A stretch of 48,065 nt of DNA, from the NCBI GenBank assembly GCA_902519075.1, contig CABYIO010000005.1:1-48065 (forward strand). The letters are read 5' to 3'. Shown one piece after another: positions 9,318 to 18,322 of this stretch. This DNA comes from an uncultured Bacteroidota bacterium. GTDB taxonomy: Bacteria > Bacteroidota > Bacteroidia > Flavobacteriales > Flavobacteriaceae. Within the stretch, counting starts at the first letter, position 1. Each line of letters starts with the position of its first letter. A program made the position numbers and the translations under genes. The notes beneath the pieces were generated by a model. It ran no database searches, was not told where the DNA came from, and worked only from the letters and a program-made list of their open reading frames with translations.

Positions 9318-10757
9318 TTAAAATTTATGATTTGAAATCATCTTAATTTTTATCATAAAGGCTGCATAAATCAATGTTGTTATAGGACTAAGCCAATTAA
9401 ATATTGCATAAACAAAATAATCAGTAACAGAAACTCCAAGAACTCCATAGTGGTATGCCCCACAGGTATTCCATGGAATAAGGGCAGAAGTGACTGTACC
9501 TGTATCCTCAAGTGTTCTACTCAAATTTACTGCCGATAGATTTTTTTCTTCATAAGCATCCTTGAACATTTTTCCTGGGATAACAATAGCAAGATATTGA
9601 TCCGATGCCACTATATTTATGCCTAAACAACTAGCTGCTGTACTTGCAAAAAGTCCAAAAGTGCTTTTAGCTTTATTTAGTAAATAATTTGTTATTTTTT
9701 TTAGCGCTCCAATTCCGTCCATAGAACCTCCAAATATCATTGCACTAATAGTAAGGTAAATTGTCCATAACATACCTTTCATTCCACCAGAGTCATATAG
9801 CCTTACGATTCTCTCATTGTCAGTTGGAATGCTAGTATCTGTAAAAACAGAAAGTAAAATAGATGTTGGCCTCGATGAATCAATGCTTTCTAAAATATTA
9901 TTTTGGAATATTATTGAAAAAACTATTGCACCTAATATTCCAAAACTTAGTGCAATTACTGGTCTTACTTTTAAGAAAGCTAAAATTATTACTAGTGCTG
10001 GAATTAAAAACAGTAAAGGAGAAATATGAAAATCATTTAAAATCGTATCAGATAGACTTCTGATATCACTCATTTCTCCTGCATTAGTAATTTCCATATT
10101 GTAACTTAATATTATAAACACAACTAACGTAACTGCATAAGTTGGAAAAGTAGTATATGTCATGTATTTAATATGCGAATAAAGATCTGTGCCAGCCATA
10201 GCTGGTGCTAGATTAGTAGTATCACTTAAAGGTGACATTTTATCACCAAAGTAGGCGCCAGAAATAACCGCGCCAGCAGTCATGCCAGACGGGATGTTAA
10301 AAGCTATACCCACAGCAACTAGTGCAATTCCGACAGTCGCTGAAGTTGTATAAGAACTTCCTGTGGTTAAAGACACCAGCGTTGAAACTACTAAAGTTAA
10401 CGGAAGAAATACAGAAGGATCAACAAGATTTAACCCATAATAAACCATTGCAGGAATTATACCGCTTACTTTCCATGTTCCTGCAAGAGCACCAACAAGT
10501 AAAAGAATAATTATAGGGGTGCTGATACTCTTTATACTTGAAAATATCTTTTTTACTACAAAGCTAATTTTGATTTTTTCTGAAAGCCCTATAGCAGTTG
10601 CAACCAAAGATGTAAAGACTAATATGTAGTGGTATGTATAGTCTCCTAGCCAATCATTATCTTCAAAAAAAATAATATTATAAAATAATAATGAGATTAA
10701 TAGAACAATTGGAATTATTGATTTTGCTAAGCTAATTTCAGAATGTCTTATGTCCAT
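9318..10757 (-). CDS. nhaC: NhaC-family Na+/H+ antiporter-like transporter
   Basis: 479 residues with about eleven to twelve hydrophobic segments. The family signature GAYFGDKMSPLSDTTNLAPA is present around residues 165-185, and a second conserved part (ASCLGINIVASDQYLAIVIPGKMF) around 375-400. NhaC proteins exchange Na+ for H+, but the superfamily also includes organic-anion exchangers and predicted methionine carriers (MetT). The start codon follows the stop of the upstream methionine gamma-lyase-like gene with no spacer (TAA then ATG), which implies coupled expression. On that context an amino-acid or thiol-related substrate is possible; the sequence alone does not decide. Confidence 0.88.
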   Translation of the reverse strand: MDIRHSEISLAKSIIPIVLLISLLFYNIIFFEDNDWLGDYTYHYILVFTSLVATAIGLSEKIKISFVVKKIFSSIKSISTPIIILLLVGALAGTWKVSGIIPAMVYYGLNLVDPSVFLPLTLVVSTLVSLTTGSSYTTSATVGIALVAVGIAFNIPSGMTAGAVISGAYFGDKMSPLSDTTNLAPAMAGTDLYSHIKYMTYTTFPTYAVTLVVFIILSYNMEITNAGEMSDIRSLSDTILNDFHISPLLFLIPALVIILAFLKVRPVIALSFGILGAIVFSIIFQNNILESIDSSRPTSILLSVFTDTSIPTDNERIVRLYDSGGMKGMLWTIYLTISAMIFGGSMDGIGALKKITNYLLNKAKSTFGLFASTAASCLGINIVASDQYLAIVIPGKMFKDAYEEKNLSAVNLSRTLEDTGTVTSALIPWNTCGAYHYGVLGVSVTDYFVYAIFNWLSPITTLIYAAFMIKIKMISNHKF

Positions 10758-11957
10758 TTAAATTAGATTAAATTCTTTAAGACATTCTTTAATTCCGTTG
10801 TATGTTCTTGAAATGTCTTGATCTAATCCAACTGAAAACCTTATCAAACCTTCGCTAAGCCCCATTTTTTCTTGTTCTTCATCTGAAATTTCTGATGAAG
10901 TAGATGATCCTGGTGCACAAAATAATGTTTTGTAGAACCCTAAACTAACAGCAAGATATCCAAGGTTTTTATTTTGCATTTTTTCCATCAACTTATTAGC
11001 AATTTCTAAGGATCCTACATCAATTGTAACCATGCCTCCATATCCATATTCTTGATTCATCATTTTTGAAAAAACTTTATGAGAAGGATGTGATTCAAGA
11101 CCGGGATATACAGCTTTAATTCCATCTTTTTGAAAGGATTTAGCCAGATACATTGCGTTTTCACTATGTTTTTTTATTCTAATATGTAGTGTTCTCATAT
11201 TTTTTAGTACTGAGGCAGCCCTTAAGCTATCCATAGTTGCACCCATTAACATGAAAGCCCCATCATTTACATCTCTTAAGCTGTGAATAAACTCTTTATT
11301 GCTACAAACGACACCAGCAATTGTATCACTTGTTCCGTTAATAAATTTTGTCAAACTGTGAATAACAATATCAGCTCCATTTTTTAATGGGGATACTGAA
11401 AGAGGAGTAAATGTATTATCTACAATTAGTTTTAAATTATTTTTTTTTGCGATTTTAGAAATTGATTGTATATCAGCTATCTCTAATAGGGGATTAGAAG
11501 ACACTTCACAATAAATAATTTTGGTATTAGGCTTTATTAATTTTTTAATATCATCTAATGAGGTTATGTCAACAAAATCAGTTTCAATTCCCAATTGTGG
11601 TGTGAAATTTTTTAGAAATGCATAGGTGCCTCCATAAACTGTTCTACTTGAAATTATATGATCTCCAGATTTACATAATTGCAAAATAGTAGAGGTAATA
11701 GCACCCATTCCCGAAGAAAATACATTAGCTGCTTCAGCACCCTCCATCGCCGCACAAGCTTCCTCTAAATAAAGATTACTTGGTGAGGAATTACGAGAAT
11801 ATAAATAACAACCTTCCATATTTCCTTCGAATGTTTCACTCATGGAATTTGCTGAAAGAAATGTATAAGTTGAGGAATCGGAAATAGAAGGATTTACTCC
11901 TCCAAATTCTCCAAAAAATTGTAAGTCTTGTATTTTGTTAGCTGGCTTTGATTTCAT
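10758..11957 (-). CDS. Cys/Met metabolism PLP enzyme (methionine gamma-lyase / trans-sulfuration type)
   Basis: 399 residues of the cystathionine gamma-synthase fold-type I family. Visible are the phosphate-binding Tyr53-Arg55 of the neighbouring subunit (YLYSR), the ring-stacking Tyr108 in RTVYGGTYAF, Asp180 in LIVDNTF, and the PLP lysine Lys204 in HSLTKFING. The C-terminus keeps LIRFSVGLD with its substrate carboxylate-binding Arg. These enzymes cleave or exchange gamma substituents of methionine, homocysteine or cystathionine. The cysteine that many methionine gamma-lyases carry next to the active tyrosine is a glycine here (YGG), so lyase versus synthase activity is not settled. First gene of a two-gene unit with the NhaC-like transporter; transcribed divergently from lpdA. 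Confidence 0.9.
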   Translation of the reverse strand: MKSKPANKIQDLQFFGEFGGVNPSISDSSTYTFLSANSMSETFEGNMEGCYLYSRNSSPSNLYLEEACAAMEGAEAANVFSSGMGAITSTILQLCKSGDHIISSRTVYGGTYAFLKNFTPQLGIETDFVDITSLDDIKKLIKPNTKIIYCEVSSNPLLEIADIQSISKIAKKNNLKLIVDNTFTPLSVSPLKNGADIVIHSLTKFINGTSDTIAGVVCSNKEFIHSLRDVNDGAFMLMGATMDSLRAASVLKNMRTLHIRIKKHSENAMYLAKSFQKDGIKAVYPGLESHPSHKVFSKMMNQEYGYGGMVTIDVGSLEIANKLMEKMQNKNLGYLAVSLGFYKTLFCAPGSSTSSEISDEEQEKMGLSEGLIRFSVGLDQDISRTYNGIKECLKEFNLI

Positions 11958-12049
11958 TAAACTAGTTGGTGATTTGAATTTGTATTTATCACTAATTTAC
12001 CAAAATCAATTTTAATACTTTAAAAATTATTTTAACATTTAAATATTTG

Positions 12050-12057
12050 TATTTTTG
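12050..12057 (+). promoter_or_regulatory. Candidate -7 element TATTTTTG upstream of lpdA
   Basis: TATTTTTG matches the Bacteroidota -7 consensus TAnnTTTG and lies 19 bases before the lpdA ATG, leaving a short leader. I see no clear TTG/TTTG -33 box at the usual distance, so this is half a promoter on sequence grounds. Confidence 0.4.
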
Positions 12058-12076
12058 AAACCTAAATTCAAGAAGT

Positions 12077-13480
12077 ATGAGTACATATGATGTTATTGTA
12101 ATTGGATCAGGTCCTGGAGGTTATGTTTCAGCTATTCGAGCTGCACAACTTGGAATGAAAACAGCACTTATTGAAAAATATTCAACAATGGGTGGTACCT
12201 GTTTAAATGTTGGCTGTATTCCGAGCAAATCATTACTGGACTCATCACATCATTATGAAAATGCGCTTCATAATTTTGAAGACCATGGTATTTCTGTTGA
12301 TGGTAAAATTAAACTTGACTTGGGTAAGATGATGTCAAGGAAATCATCTGTTGTGGAGCAAACTACTAAGGGATTGGAATATTTAATGAGTAAAAATGAT
12401 GTAACAGTATATCATGGTTTAGGTTCTTTTAAAGATGAAAGCACAATTGAAATAAACGCAGATGGTAAAACTCAAACAATCATCGGAAAAAATATAATCA
12501 TTGCTACAGGGAGTAAGCCTACAAAATTACCTTTTGTTGATTTTGATGGAGAAAGAATTATTTCATCAACAGAGGCTTTAAAACTTTCAGAAGTACCTAA
12601 ACACTTAATTGTTGTAGGTGGTGGAGTTATTGGTCTTGAATTAGGTCAGGTTTATAGTAGACTTGGTGCAAAAGTAACCGTACTTGAATATCAGGATAGA
12701 ATAATTCCTAATATGGATTCAAGTTTATCAAAAGAGTTAACTAAAGTATTTAAAAAAAGTGGGGTTAAAGTTAATACATCTCATAAAGTTTCATCCATTG
12801 AAAGAAAAGGGGAATCAGTTTTTATAGTTGCTGAAAATAACAAGGGTGAAAGTGAAGCCTTTGAAGGTGATTATTGTTTAATTTCTATTGGAAGAAGTGC
12901 ATATACGGAAGGTCTTAATCTTGAGGCTATTGGAGTTTCAACTGACAAATATGGAAGGGTAGAGGTTGATAATAATTTAAAGACCAGTGTTGCTAATGTA
13001 TTTGCTATCGGCGATGTTGTCAAAGGGGCTATGCTGGCACATAAAGCTGAGGAGGAAGGTGTTTATGTTGCAGAATATATCAAAGGACAAAAACCTCATA
13101 TTAATTATAATTTAATTCCGGGTGTTGTATATACTTGGCCTGAAGTTGCTTCTGTTGGTCAAACAGAAGATGATTTGAAAAATATTAATAAAAACTATAA
13201 AGTTGGACAATTCCCAATGAGAGCTCTTGGTAGAAGTAGGGCTAGTTCTGATTTAGACGGGTTTGTTAAAATATTAGCTGATGCTGAATCAGATGAAATT
13301 TTGGGAATACATATGATTGGAGCCAGATGTGCCGATTTAATTTCAGAAGCAGTTGTCGCTATGGAGTATAGAGCTTCAGCAGAGGATATAGCTAGAATAT
13401 CCCATGCTCATCCAACTTTTTCTGAGGCAATAAAAGAAGCTGCTTTAGCCGCAACTGAAAATAGGGCAATTCATATATAG
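12077..13480 (+). CDS. lpdA: Dihydrolipoyl dehydrogenase (E3)
   Basis: 467 residues. The N-terminal FAD Rossmann motif VIGSGPGGY (8-16) and the redox pair Cys42-Cys47 in GGTCLNVGCIPSK are intact. An NAD-binding Rossmann VVGGGVIGLELG lies around 184-195, FAIGDVV near 314, and the catalytic His445-Glu450 pair is in HAHPTFSEA. It reoxidises dihydrolipoamide in pyruvate and 2-oxoglutarate dehydrogenases and possibly the glycine cleavage system. It stands at the head of a plus-strand run, separated by 46 bases from tilS, and no E1 or E2 gene is near. A chromosomal housekeeping gene with normal length. Confidence 0.97.
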   Translation: MSTYDVIVIGSGPGGYVSAIRAAQLGMKTALIEKYSTMGGTCLNVGCIPSKSLLDSSHHYENALHNFEDHGISVDGKIKLDLGKMMSRKSSVVEQTTKGLEYLMSKNDVTVYHGLGSFKDESTIEINADGKTQTIIGKNIIIATGSKPTKLPFVDFDGERIISSTEALKLSEVPKHLIVVGGGVIGLELGQVYSRLGAKVTVLEYQDRIIPNMDSSLSKELTKVFKKSGVKVNTSHKVSSIERKGESVFIVAENNKGESEAFEGDYCLISIGRSAYTEGLNLEAIGVSTDKYGRVEVDNNLKTSVANVFAIGDVVKGAMLAHKAEEEGVYVAEYIKGQKPHINYNLIPGVVYTWPEVASVGQTEDDLKNINKNYKVGQFPMRALGRSRASSDLDGFVKILADAESDEILGIHMIGARCADLISEAVVAMEYRASAEDIARISHAHPTFSEAIKEAALAATENRAIHI

Positions 13481-13503
13481 CCATTATAATACATACATTT
13501 CTA

Positions 13504-13511
13504 TATATTTG
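13504..13511 (+). promoter_or_regulatory. Candidate -7 element TATATTTG and small inverted repeat before tilS
   Basis: TATATTTG fits TAnnTTTG and lies 15 bases before the tilS ATG. It overlaps a perfect seven-base inverted repeat, TTTGTTT-T-AAACAAA, at 13508-13522, which could be an operator or chance in AT-rich DNA. No convincing -33 box is visible. Confidence 0.35.
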
Positions 13512-13526
13512 TTTTAAACAAATAAA

Positions 13527-14840
13527 ATGCAATCAAAGTTTGAATCTTATCTAAAAGATAATTTTCCTTATTTAATAAAGGAAAGATGTATTATTTGTTG
13601 CTCTGGAGGAGTAGATAGTATTGTTTTATTTCATTTAATGCTTTCAGTAAATAAAAATATTATTGTTGCCCATTGTAATTTCAAATTAAGAGGAGTTGAA
13701 AGTGACAAAGATGAAGAATTTGTAAAGAAGCTAAGCGAAGAAAATTCTATTAGATTCTATTCAAAATCATTCGACACAAAAAAAATTAAAGAACATTCAA
13801 ATAATTCAATTCAAATGATTGCTAGAGATCTGAGGTATGAATTTTTCGATAAAATCTCTAATGAGCTTAAAATTAATCACATATTAACAGCACACCACTT
13901 AAATGATTCTTTAGAGAGTTTTATAATTAATTTAAGTCGTGGCTCTGGTTTAGACGGCTTGACAGGAGTTCCAATGCTAAATGGCAAAATTAAAAGACCA
14001 TTGATTGATTTTGAAAAAAAAGAAATTATTGACTATGCTAAGAATAAAAATTTAAGATGGAGGGAAGATTCTTCAAATAACTCAAATTCATATTTAAGAA
14101 ATAAAGTAAGAAATAATATAATCAATGATCTTGAAGATTTAGAAGGTAACTTTTTTAAAAATTTTAAGAAAACTATCAAATATTTAAAGATGTCAAATTC
14201 TTTAATATATGAAAGAGTTAATCAAATAAAAGCTGATTTATTGAAAAATGAAGAAGATGAAATCAGTTTAAATATCAAAAGTTTGGATGAGGTCAATAAG
14301 GAGGCCTTTTTATATTATTTTTTAAGGGATTATGGATTTGTTGATTGGAGTAAAATTATGGATTTGTTAGACGGAGAATCTGGAAAAAAAATATATAGTA
14401 AATCTCATGTGTTATTTAAAGAGAAGTCAAAATTGATTTTAAGAGAAATTAATATTATCAAAAACCTTTCGTGTAAGATTAATAATTTGGATAAGAAGCT
14501 AACTTTAGAAAATGGTGCTTACTTATCTTTCAAGGATGTTGAGGAAGTCGAAAAAGATAATTTTAATATTATAACAGTTGACAAGGGGAGGCTGAAACTA
14601 CCTTTAGAATTAAGATATTTTAATCACGGGGATTCTTTCAGTCCATTTGGAATGAATGGAACAAAAAAAGTAGGTAAATTTTTAAAAGATAATGGTGTTA
14701 ATGAATTAGATAGATCATCCAAACTAATTCTTGTTAATGGAGATAATAAAATCATTTGGGTTGTAGGTATGAGGCTTGATAAAAGATTTAGTGTCAAAAA
14801 AGATTCTGTTAAATTATTGAATATTGAATATCTTAATTAA
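13527..14840 (+). CDS. tilS: tRNA(Ile)-lysidine synthase
   Basis: 437 residues. The ATP-pyrophosphatase P-loop SGGVDS lies at residues 26-31. It is followed by AHCNFKLRG, HHLNDSLES and LSRGSGLDGLTG, all typical TilS landmarks, and then the C-terminal substrate-binding domains (about 320-437, with PFGMNGTKKVGKFLKD). It attaches lysine to C34 of the minor tRNA-Ile so that AUA is read as isoleucine, which is essential in most bacteria. Its last 17 bases overlap the start of the Nramp-like gene, so the following five-gene run may be translated in coupled fashion from the same transcript. Confidence 0.95.
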   Translation: MQSKFESYLKDNFPYLIKERCIICCSGGVDSIVLFHLMLSVNKNIIVAHCNFKLRGVESDKDEEFVKKLSEENSIRFYSKSFDTKKIKEHSNNSIQMIARDLRYEFFDKISNELKINHILTAHHLNDSLESFIINLSRGSGLDGLTGVPMLNGKIKRPLIDFEKKEIIDYAKNKNLRWREDSSNNSNSYLRNKVRNNIINDLEDLEGNFFKNFKKTIKYLKMSNSLIYERVNQIKADLLKNEEDEISLNIKSLDEVNKEAFLYYFLRDYGFVDWSKIMDLLDGESGKKIYSKSHVLFKEKSKLILREINIIKNLSCKINNLDKKLTLENGAYLSFKDVEEVEKDNFNIITVDKGRLKLPLELRYFNHGDSFSPFGMNGTKKVGKFLKDNGVNELDRSSKLILVNGDNKIIWVVGMRLDKRFSVKKDSVKLLNIEYLN

Positions 14841-16050
14841 TATTAGTCATCGATTAAAACATATAGGTCCAGGATCTGTAGTGGCAGCAGCATTTATCGG
14901 ACCTGGGACCATAACTATGTGTTCAATAGCTGGGGCTCAATTTAAGTACGGATTAATCTGGACATTGATAGTATCTATACTTATCACTATGTTTATTCAA
15001 TTGACGGCTATTAGAATTGGTTTAACAACCAAAAACACTTTATCCAATTTAATTAAAGATCAGTTTCAGAATGGTTTATTAAAATACACATCTATTTTGC
15101 TGATTATTTCAGCAATTTTTATAGGAAACAGTGCCTATGAGGCAGGTAATATTAGTGGTGCTGTTATGGGTTTTGAACTTCTTTTTGGAGATAGTTTTCA
15201 ATTTAATCAGATTAATATATTTAGTATTCTTTCAGGAGTTTTAGCGCTTCCTTTAATTATTTTTGGTAATAATAAAGTTCTAGAAAAAATACTTATAATT
15301 CTTGTTTTAATTATGAGTTTTTCTTTTGTTTTTACTGTTTTTATTGTTGGCGTTGATTTCAAATTATTATTCTCATCTTCAAATTTTTTCAGTTTTCCTG
15401 CCGATAGTATTTTAACCATTGCTGGGTTAATCGGAACGACGGTTGTGCCATATAATATTTTTCTTCATGTTGCTTTGGTAAATAACAGGTGGAAAAGCAG
15501 TAGGGATTTGAAATTTGCAAACTTTGATACAATTGTATCAATTTCGATAGGAGGATTGATTTCATTGTGTATTCTACTAACAGCTGCAGGCTTAAATAAC
15601 ACAGATATTTTGAATGCTGTTGATTTAGCTAACAACCTTCAACCACTATATGGTAATTTTTCAAAATATGTTATTGCTGTAGGATTACTGTCAGCTGGTT
15701 TGACTAGTTCAATTACAGCCCCTATTGCTGCTGCTTACGTAGTCTGCGGATGTTTTGGATTTTCAACGAATCGTAAATCTATCATATTTAAGATAATTGC
15801 TGTGATTGTTCTTCTGATTGGAGTAATTTTTTCATCAATTGGAATTAGTCCAATTGAAATTATCAAGTTTGCACAGGTTACAAATGGAATACTTCTTCCA
15901 TTAATTGTTGTCTTTTTATTGTTTTTAGCGAATAATACAAGATTACTTAAAAACAAAACGAATAATACTTTTCAAAACATATTAGGATTAATTGTGATTG
16001 GATTTTGTCTATTGCTTTGTTACAGAAGTATTGCTAAAGTTTTTATATAA
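14824..16050 (+). CDS. Nramp-family transporter lacking the canonical metal ligands
   Basis: 408 residues from a TTG start, about eleven hydrophobic segments. The fold is recognisable: the first membrane helix carries GPGSVVAAAFIGPGTIT where true Nramp metal transporters have a DPGN motif, so the metal-binding Asp and Asn are Gly26 and Thr29. In the sixth helix the MPH motif of metal carriers is VPY (208-210, in GTTVVPYNIFLH), so the metal-coordinating Met is gone too. Hence it is an Nramp paralogue that probably does not carry Mn2+ or Fe2+ in the usual way. It overlaps tilS by 17 bases, and its TAA overlaps the pxpA ATG by one base. In Bacillus subtilis the ycsG Nramp-like gene also sits beside the pxp (ycsF, kipI, kipA) genes. 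The substrate may be 5-oxoproline or a related acid; that is inference. Confidence 0.85.
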   Translation: MNILINISHRLKHIGPGSVVAAAFIGPGTITMCSIAGAQFKYGLIWTLIVSILITMFIQLTAIRIGLTTKNTLSNLIKDQFQNGLLKYTSILLIISAIFIGNSAYEAGNISGAVMGFELLFGDSFQFNQINIFSILSGVLALPLIIFGNNKVLEKILIILVLIMSFSFVFTVFIVGVDFKLLFSSSNFFSFPADSILTIAGLIGTTVVPYNIFLHVALVNNRWKSSRDLKFANFDTIVSISIGGLISLCILLTAAGLNNTDILNAVDLANNLQPLYGNFSKYVIAVGLLSAGLTSSITAPIAAAYVVCGCFGFSTNRKSIIFKIIAVIVLLIGVIFSSIGISPIEIIKFAQVTNGILLPLIVVFLLFLANNTRLLKNKTNNTFQNILGLIVIGFCLLLCYRSIAKVFI

Positions 16051-16772
16051 TGATAAATGTCAAATTAAATGCCGATTTGGGTGAAGGAGCTAATATTGAA
16101 AAGCTAATCATGCCATTTTTGTCATCTTGCAGTATTGCTTGTGGTGGGCACACCGGAGATGCTAACTCTATGAGTGAAGCTGTTAAAATTGCCGTTGAAC
16201 ACAATGTAAAAATCGGAGCTCACCCATCTTACCCAGATGAAGATGGTTTTGGAAGAATACCAATTAATATATCAAATCATGATTTATCAAAATCTTTAAT
16301 CTCACAAATTAATTCTTTGAATCAAATTTTAAATGATTTTAAAATAAATTTAGATCATATTAAACCTCATGGCGCACTATATAACTTAAGTGCTAAAAAT
16401 TATGATTTAGCAATGCTTATAATAGAAGTTGTAGCCCAGAATTATGATGGGGTTTACTTGTATGTTCCATCAGGAAGTTTGATTGAAAAGTTAGCTTTAG
16501 AAAATAATGTAAAAATAAAAAAAGAGGTTTTTTTAGATAGAAACTATAATAGTGATAATTCTTTGGTTTCTAGGGATAATGAAAATGCAATAATTAAATC
16601 ATCAAAGCTAATGTTTGACAGAATTGAAAATTTAACAAAAAATGGTTTTTTACTTTCTGTTTCTGGCAAAAAAATTAATCTAAAAGCTGATACTTTTTGT
16701 ATACACGGAGATAGTCCAAATATTGTTGATTATTTAAATGGATTAAATGATTTATATGGTGGGAAAATATAA
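16050..16772 (+). CDS. pxpA: 5-oxoprolinase subunit A (LamB/YcsF family)
   Basis: 240 residues with every LamB/YcsF signature: LNADLGEG at 6-13, SIACGGHTGD near 29-38, GAHPSYPD..GFGR near 57-70, HIKPHGALYN near 106-115, and FCIHGDSPN near 219-227. With PxpB and PxpC it forms the bacterial ATP-dependent 5-oxoprolinase, which opens 5-oxoproline (pyroglutamate), a damage product of glutamine and glutamate, to glutamate. Its ATG shares one base with the preceding stop (TAATG), and its end overlaps pxpB by 26 bases, the signature of a tightly coupled operon. Confidence 0.95.
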   Translation: MINVKLNADLGEGANIEKLIMPFLSSCSIACGGHTGDANSMSEAVKIAVEHNVKIGAHPSYPDEDGFGRIPINISNHDLSKSLISQINSLNQILNDFKINLDHIKPHGALYNLSAKNYDLAMLIIEVVAQNYDGVYLYVPSGSLIEKLALENNVKIKKEVFLDRNYNSDNSLVSRDNENAIIKSSKLMFDRIENLTKNGFLLSVSGKKINLKADTFCIHGDSPNIVDYLNGLNDLYGGKI

Positions 16773-17490
16773 AATTAACTTTTTTCATTACAGCCAAAAT
16801 TCGATTCTTGTAAATTGGCCACAATCGATTTCACCTGAAATATCCTCTGAAATAAATAGTTTCTGTAAAGCTATTTACAATGGCAAAAACATAATTGAAT
16901 TTAGAAAAGGATATTGTTCTTTATTAATTCAATTTAACTCCGAAAACATCAGCTATAATCGTTTTCGTCTTTATCTAATCAATATTTATGATAAACTAAA
17001 AGAAATCAATATTGTAAAACCGTCAGTGTGGGAGGTTCCTGTATGTTATGATGATAAACTTTCATCAGATATTAAAGAATACTCAAAAAAAATTTCTTTA
17101 TCCAAGGATGAAATTATTCGATTACATAGTTCAAAAATTTACTATCTACATATGTATGGCTTTCTGCCTGGTTTTATGTATTTAGGAGGGTTGGATAGTA
17201 AATTACAGATAACAAGAAAAACTATTCCAAGTAGGCGGGTTCTTAAAGGCTCTGTTGCTATTGGAGGAAGTCAAACAGGAATTTATCCATCTGATTCACC
17301 TGGAGGCTGGTATGTGATTGGTAATACACCTATTAATTTGTTTGATGCATCAAATTTAAATCAACCAGTAGCTATTCCTGATTCAAATTATGTGAAATTT
17401 ACACCTGTTTCAATTGAAGAATATAAATTGATAAAAGATGAAGTGAAAAAATCTGAATATAAGTTTATTAAAAGAGAATTCAATGATTGA
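16747..17490 (+). CDS. pxpB: 5-oxoprolinase subunit B (KipI family)
   Basis: 247 residues. The C-terminal half has the KipI/allophanate-hydrolase-subunit-1 core: WEVPVCYDD, then YGFLPGFMYLGGLD, IPSRRVLKGSVAIGG.QTGIYP and SPGGWYVIGNTP. The N-terminal half (residues 5-90) is the usual KipI domain 1. Start choice is open: the ATG at 16747 overlaps pxpA by 26 bases, and an in-frame ATG at 16756 would shorten the protein by three residues. PxpB pairs with PxpC to act on 5-oxoproline. Older annotations call this family a sporulation kinase inhibitor or allophanate hydrolase, which the pxpA neighbour argues against. Confidence 0.94.
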   Translation: MIYMVGKYKINFFHYSQNSILVNWPQSISPEISSEINSFCKAIYNGKNIIEFRKGYCSLLIQFNSENISYNRFRLYLINIYDKLKEINIVKPSVWEVPVCYDDKLSSDIKEYSKKISLSKDEIIRLHSSKIYYLHMYGFLPGFMYLGGLDSKLQITRKTIPSRRVLKGSVAIGGSQTGIYPSDSPGGWYVIGNTPINLFDASNLNQPVAIPDSNYVKFTPVSIEEYKLIKDEVKKSEYKFIKREFND

Positions 17491-18322
17491 GGTTTTAGAT
17501 TCAGGATATCACATAACTGTACAGGACAGAGGAAGATCTGGTTTCTCAAAGTTTGGTGTGCCAGTATCCGGAAGTATGGACTATCTCTCATCTAATAATG
17601 CTAACTCCATAGTTGGTAATACAATTAATGAACCTGTATTTGAAATAGCGATGATGGGTGGAGAGTTTCTTTTTACAGAAGAAGTGGATATTTGTATTTC
17701 AGGTGCTGTTTTCGAAGTAAAACTGAATAATAATTCAATAATTAATAACACTATAATTAGGGTTCAAAAAGGAGATGTTTTAAATTTTGGAAAAGCATTG
17801 AAAGGATTTAGAATATATTTAGCCATTTCAGGTGGTTTCAAATCAGATTTAATACTGAAAAGTTGTAGTTATTTTGACAATATAACCCCTAATTCTGTGG
17901 TAAAAAAAGGGGATAGATTTAATTTATTGAGGAATAAATCAAAAGCATGTAATTTTATTAATTATCCCGAGCTTGTTTTTGAAAATATTATCGAGGTTTC
18001 AAAAGGGCCTGAGTTCAATCTGATTAATAATGATGATGTAAAGTTATTGCAAGAGCAGTTTTTTACAGTTTCAAGTAATAATAGAATGGGTTATTTTTTT
18101 GAAAATGGACTGAGTTCTAATAGTTTTTCAATTATTACTTCACCAGTAATTCCTGGAACGATACAATTAACTCCTTCAGGAAAAATGATAGCCCTAATGA
18201 AGGATGGGCAAGTGAGCGGAGGTTATCCTAGAATATTACAGATGAACTACAATTCAATAAGTATTTTATCTCAAAAAAAGCAAGGCGATAGAATCAGATT
18301 CAAACTAATAAATCTAACCTAG
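17483..18322 (+). CDS. pxpC: 5-oxoprolinase subunit C (KipA family)
   Basis: 279 residues of the KipA/biotin-dependent-carboxyltransferase-like family. The start IEVLDSGYHITVQDRGRSGF, the segment GVPVSGSMD, LAISGGF near 115, and the C-terminal PSGKMIALMKDGQVSGGYPR are all family marks. It starts 8 bases inside pxpB. It is the last gene of the tilS-Nramp-pxpABC run, and its stop overlaps by 9 bases the end of the convergent aldehyde dehydrogenase, so there is no room for a dedicated intergenic terminator. Confidence 0.94.
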   Translation: MIEVLDSGYHITVQDRGRSGFSKFGVPVSGSMDYLSSNNANSIVGNTINEPVFEIAMMGGEFLFTEEVDICISGAVFEVKLNNNSIINNTIIRVQKGDVLNFGKALKGFRIYLAISGGFKSDLILKSCSYFDNITPNSVVKKGDRFNLLRNKSKACNFINYPELVFENIIEVSKGPEFNLINNDDVKLLQEQFFTVSSNNRMGYFFENGLSSNSFSIITSPVIPGTIQLTPSGKMIALMKDGQVSGGYPRILQMNYNSISILSQKKQGDRIRFKLINLT

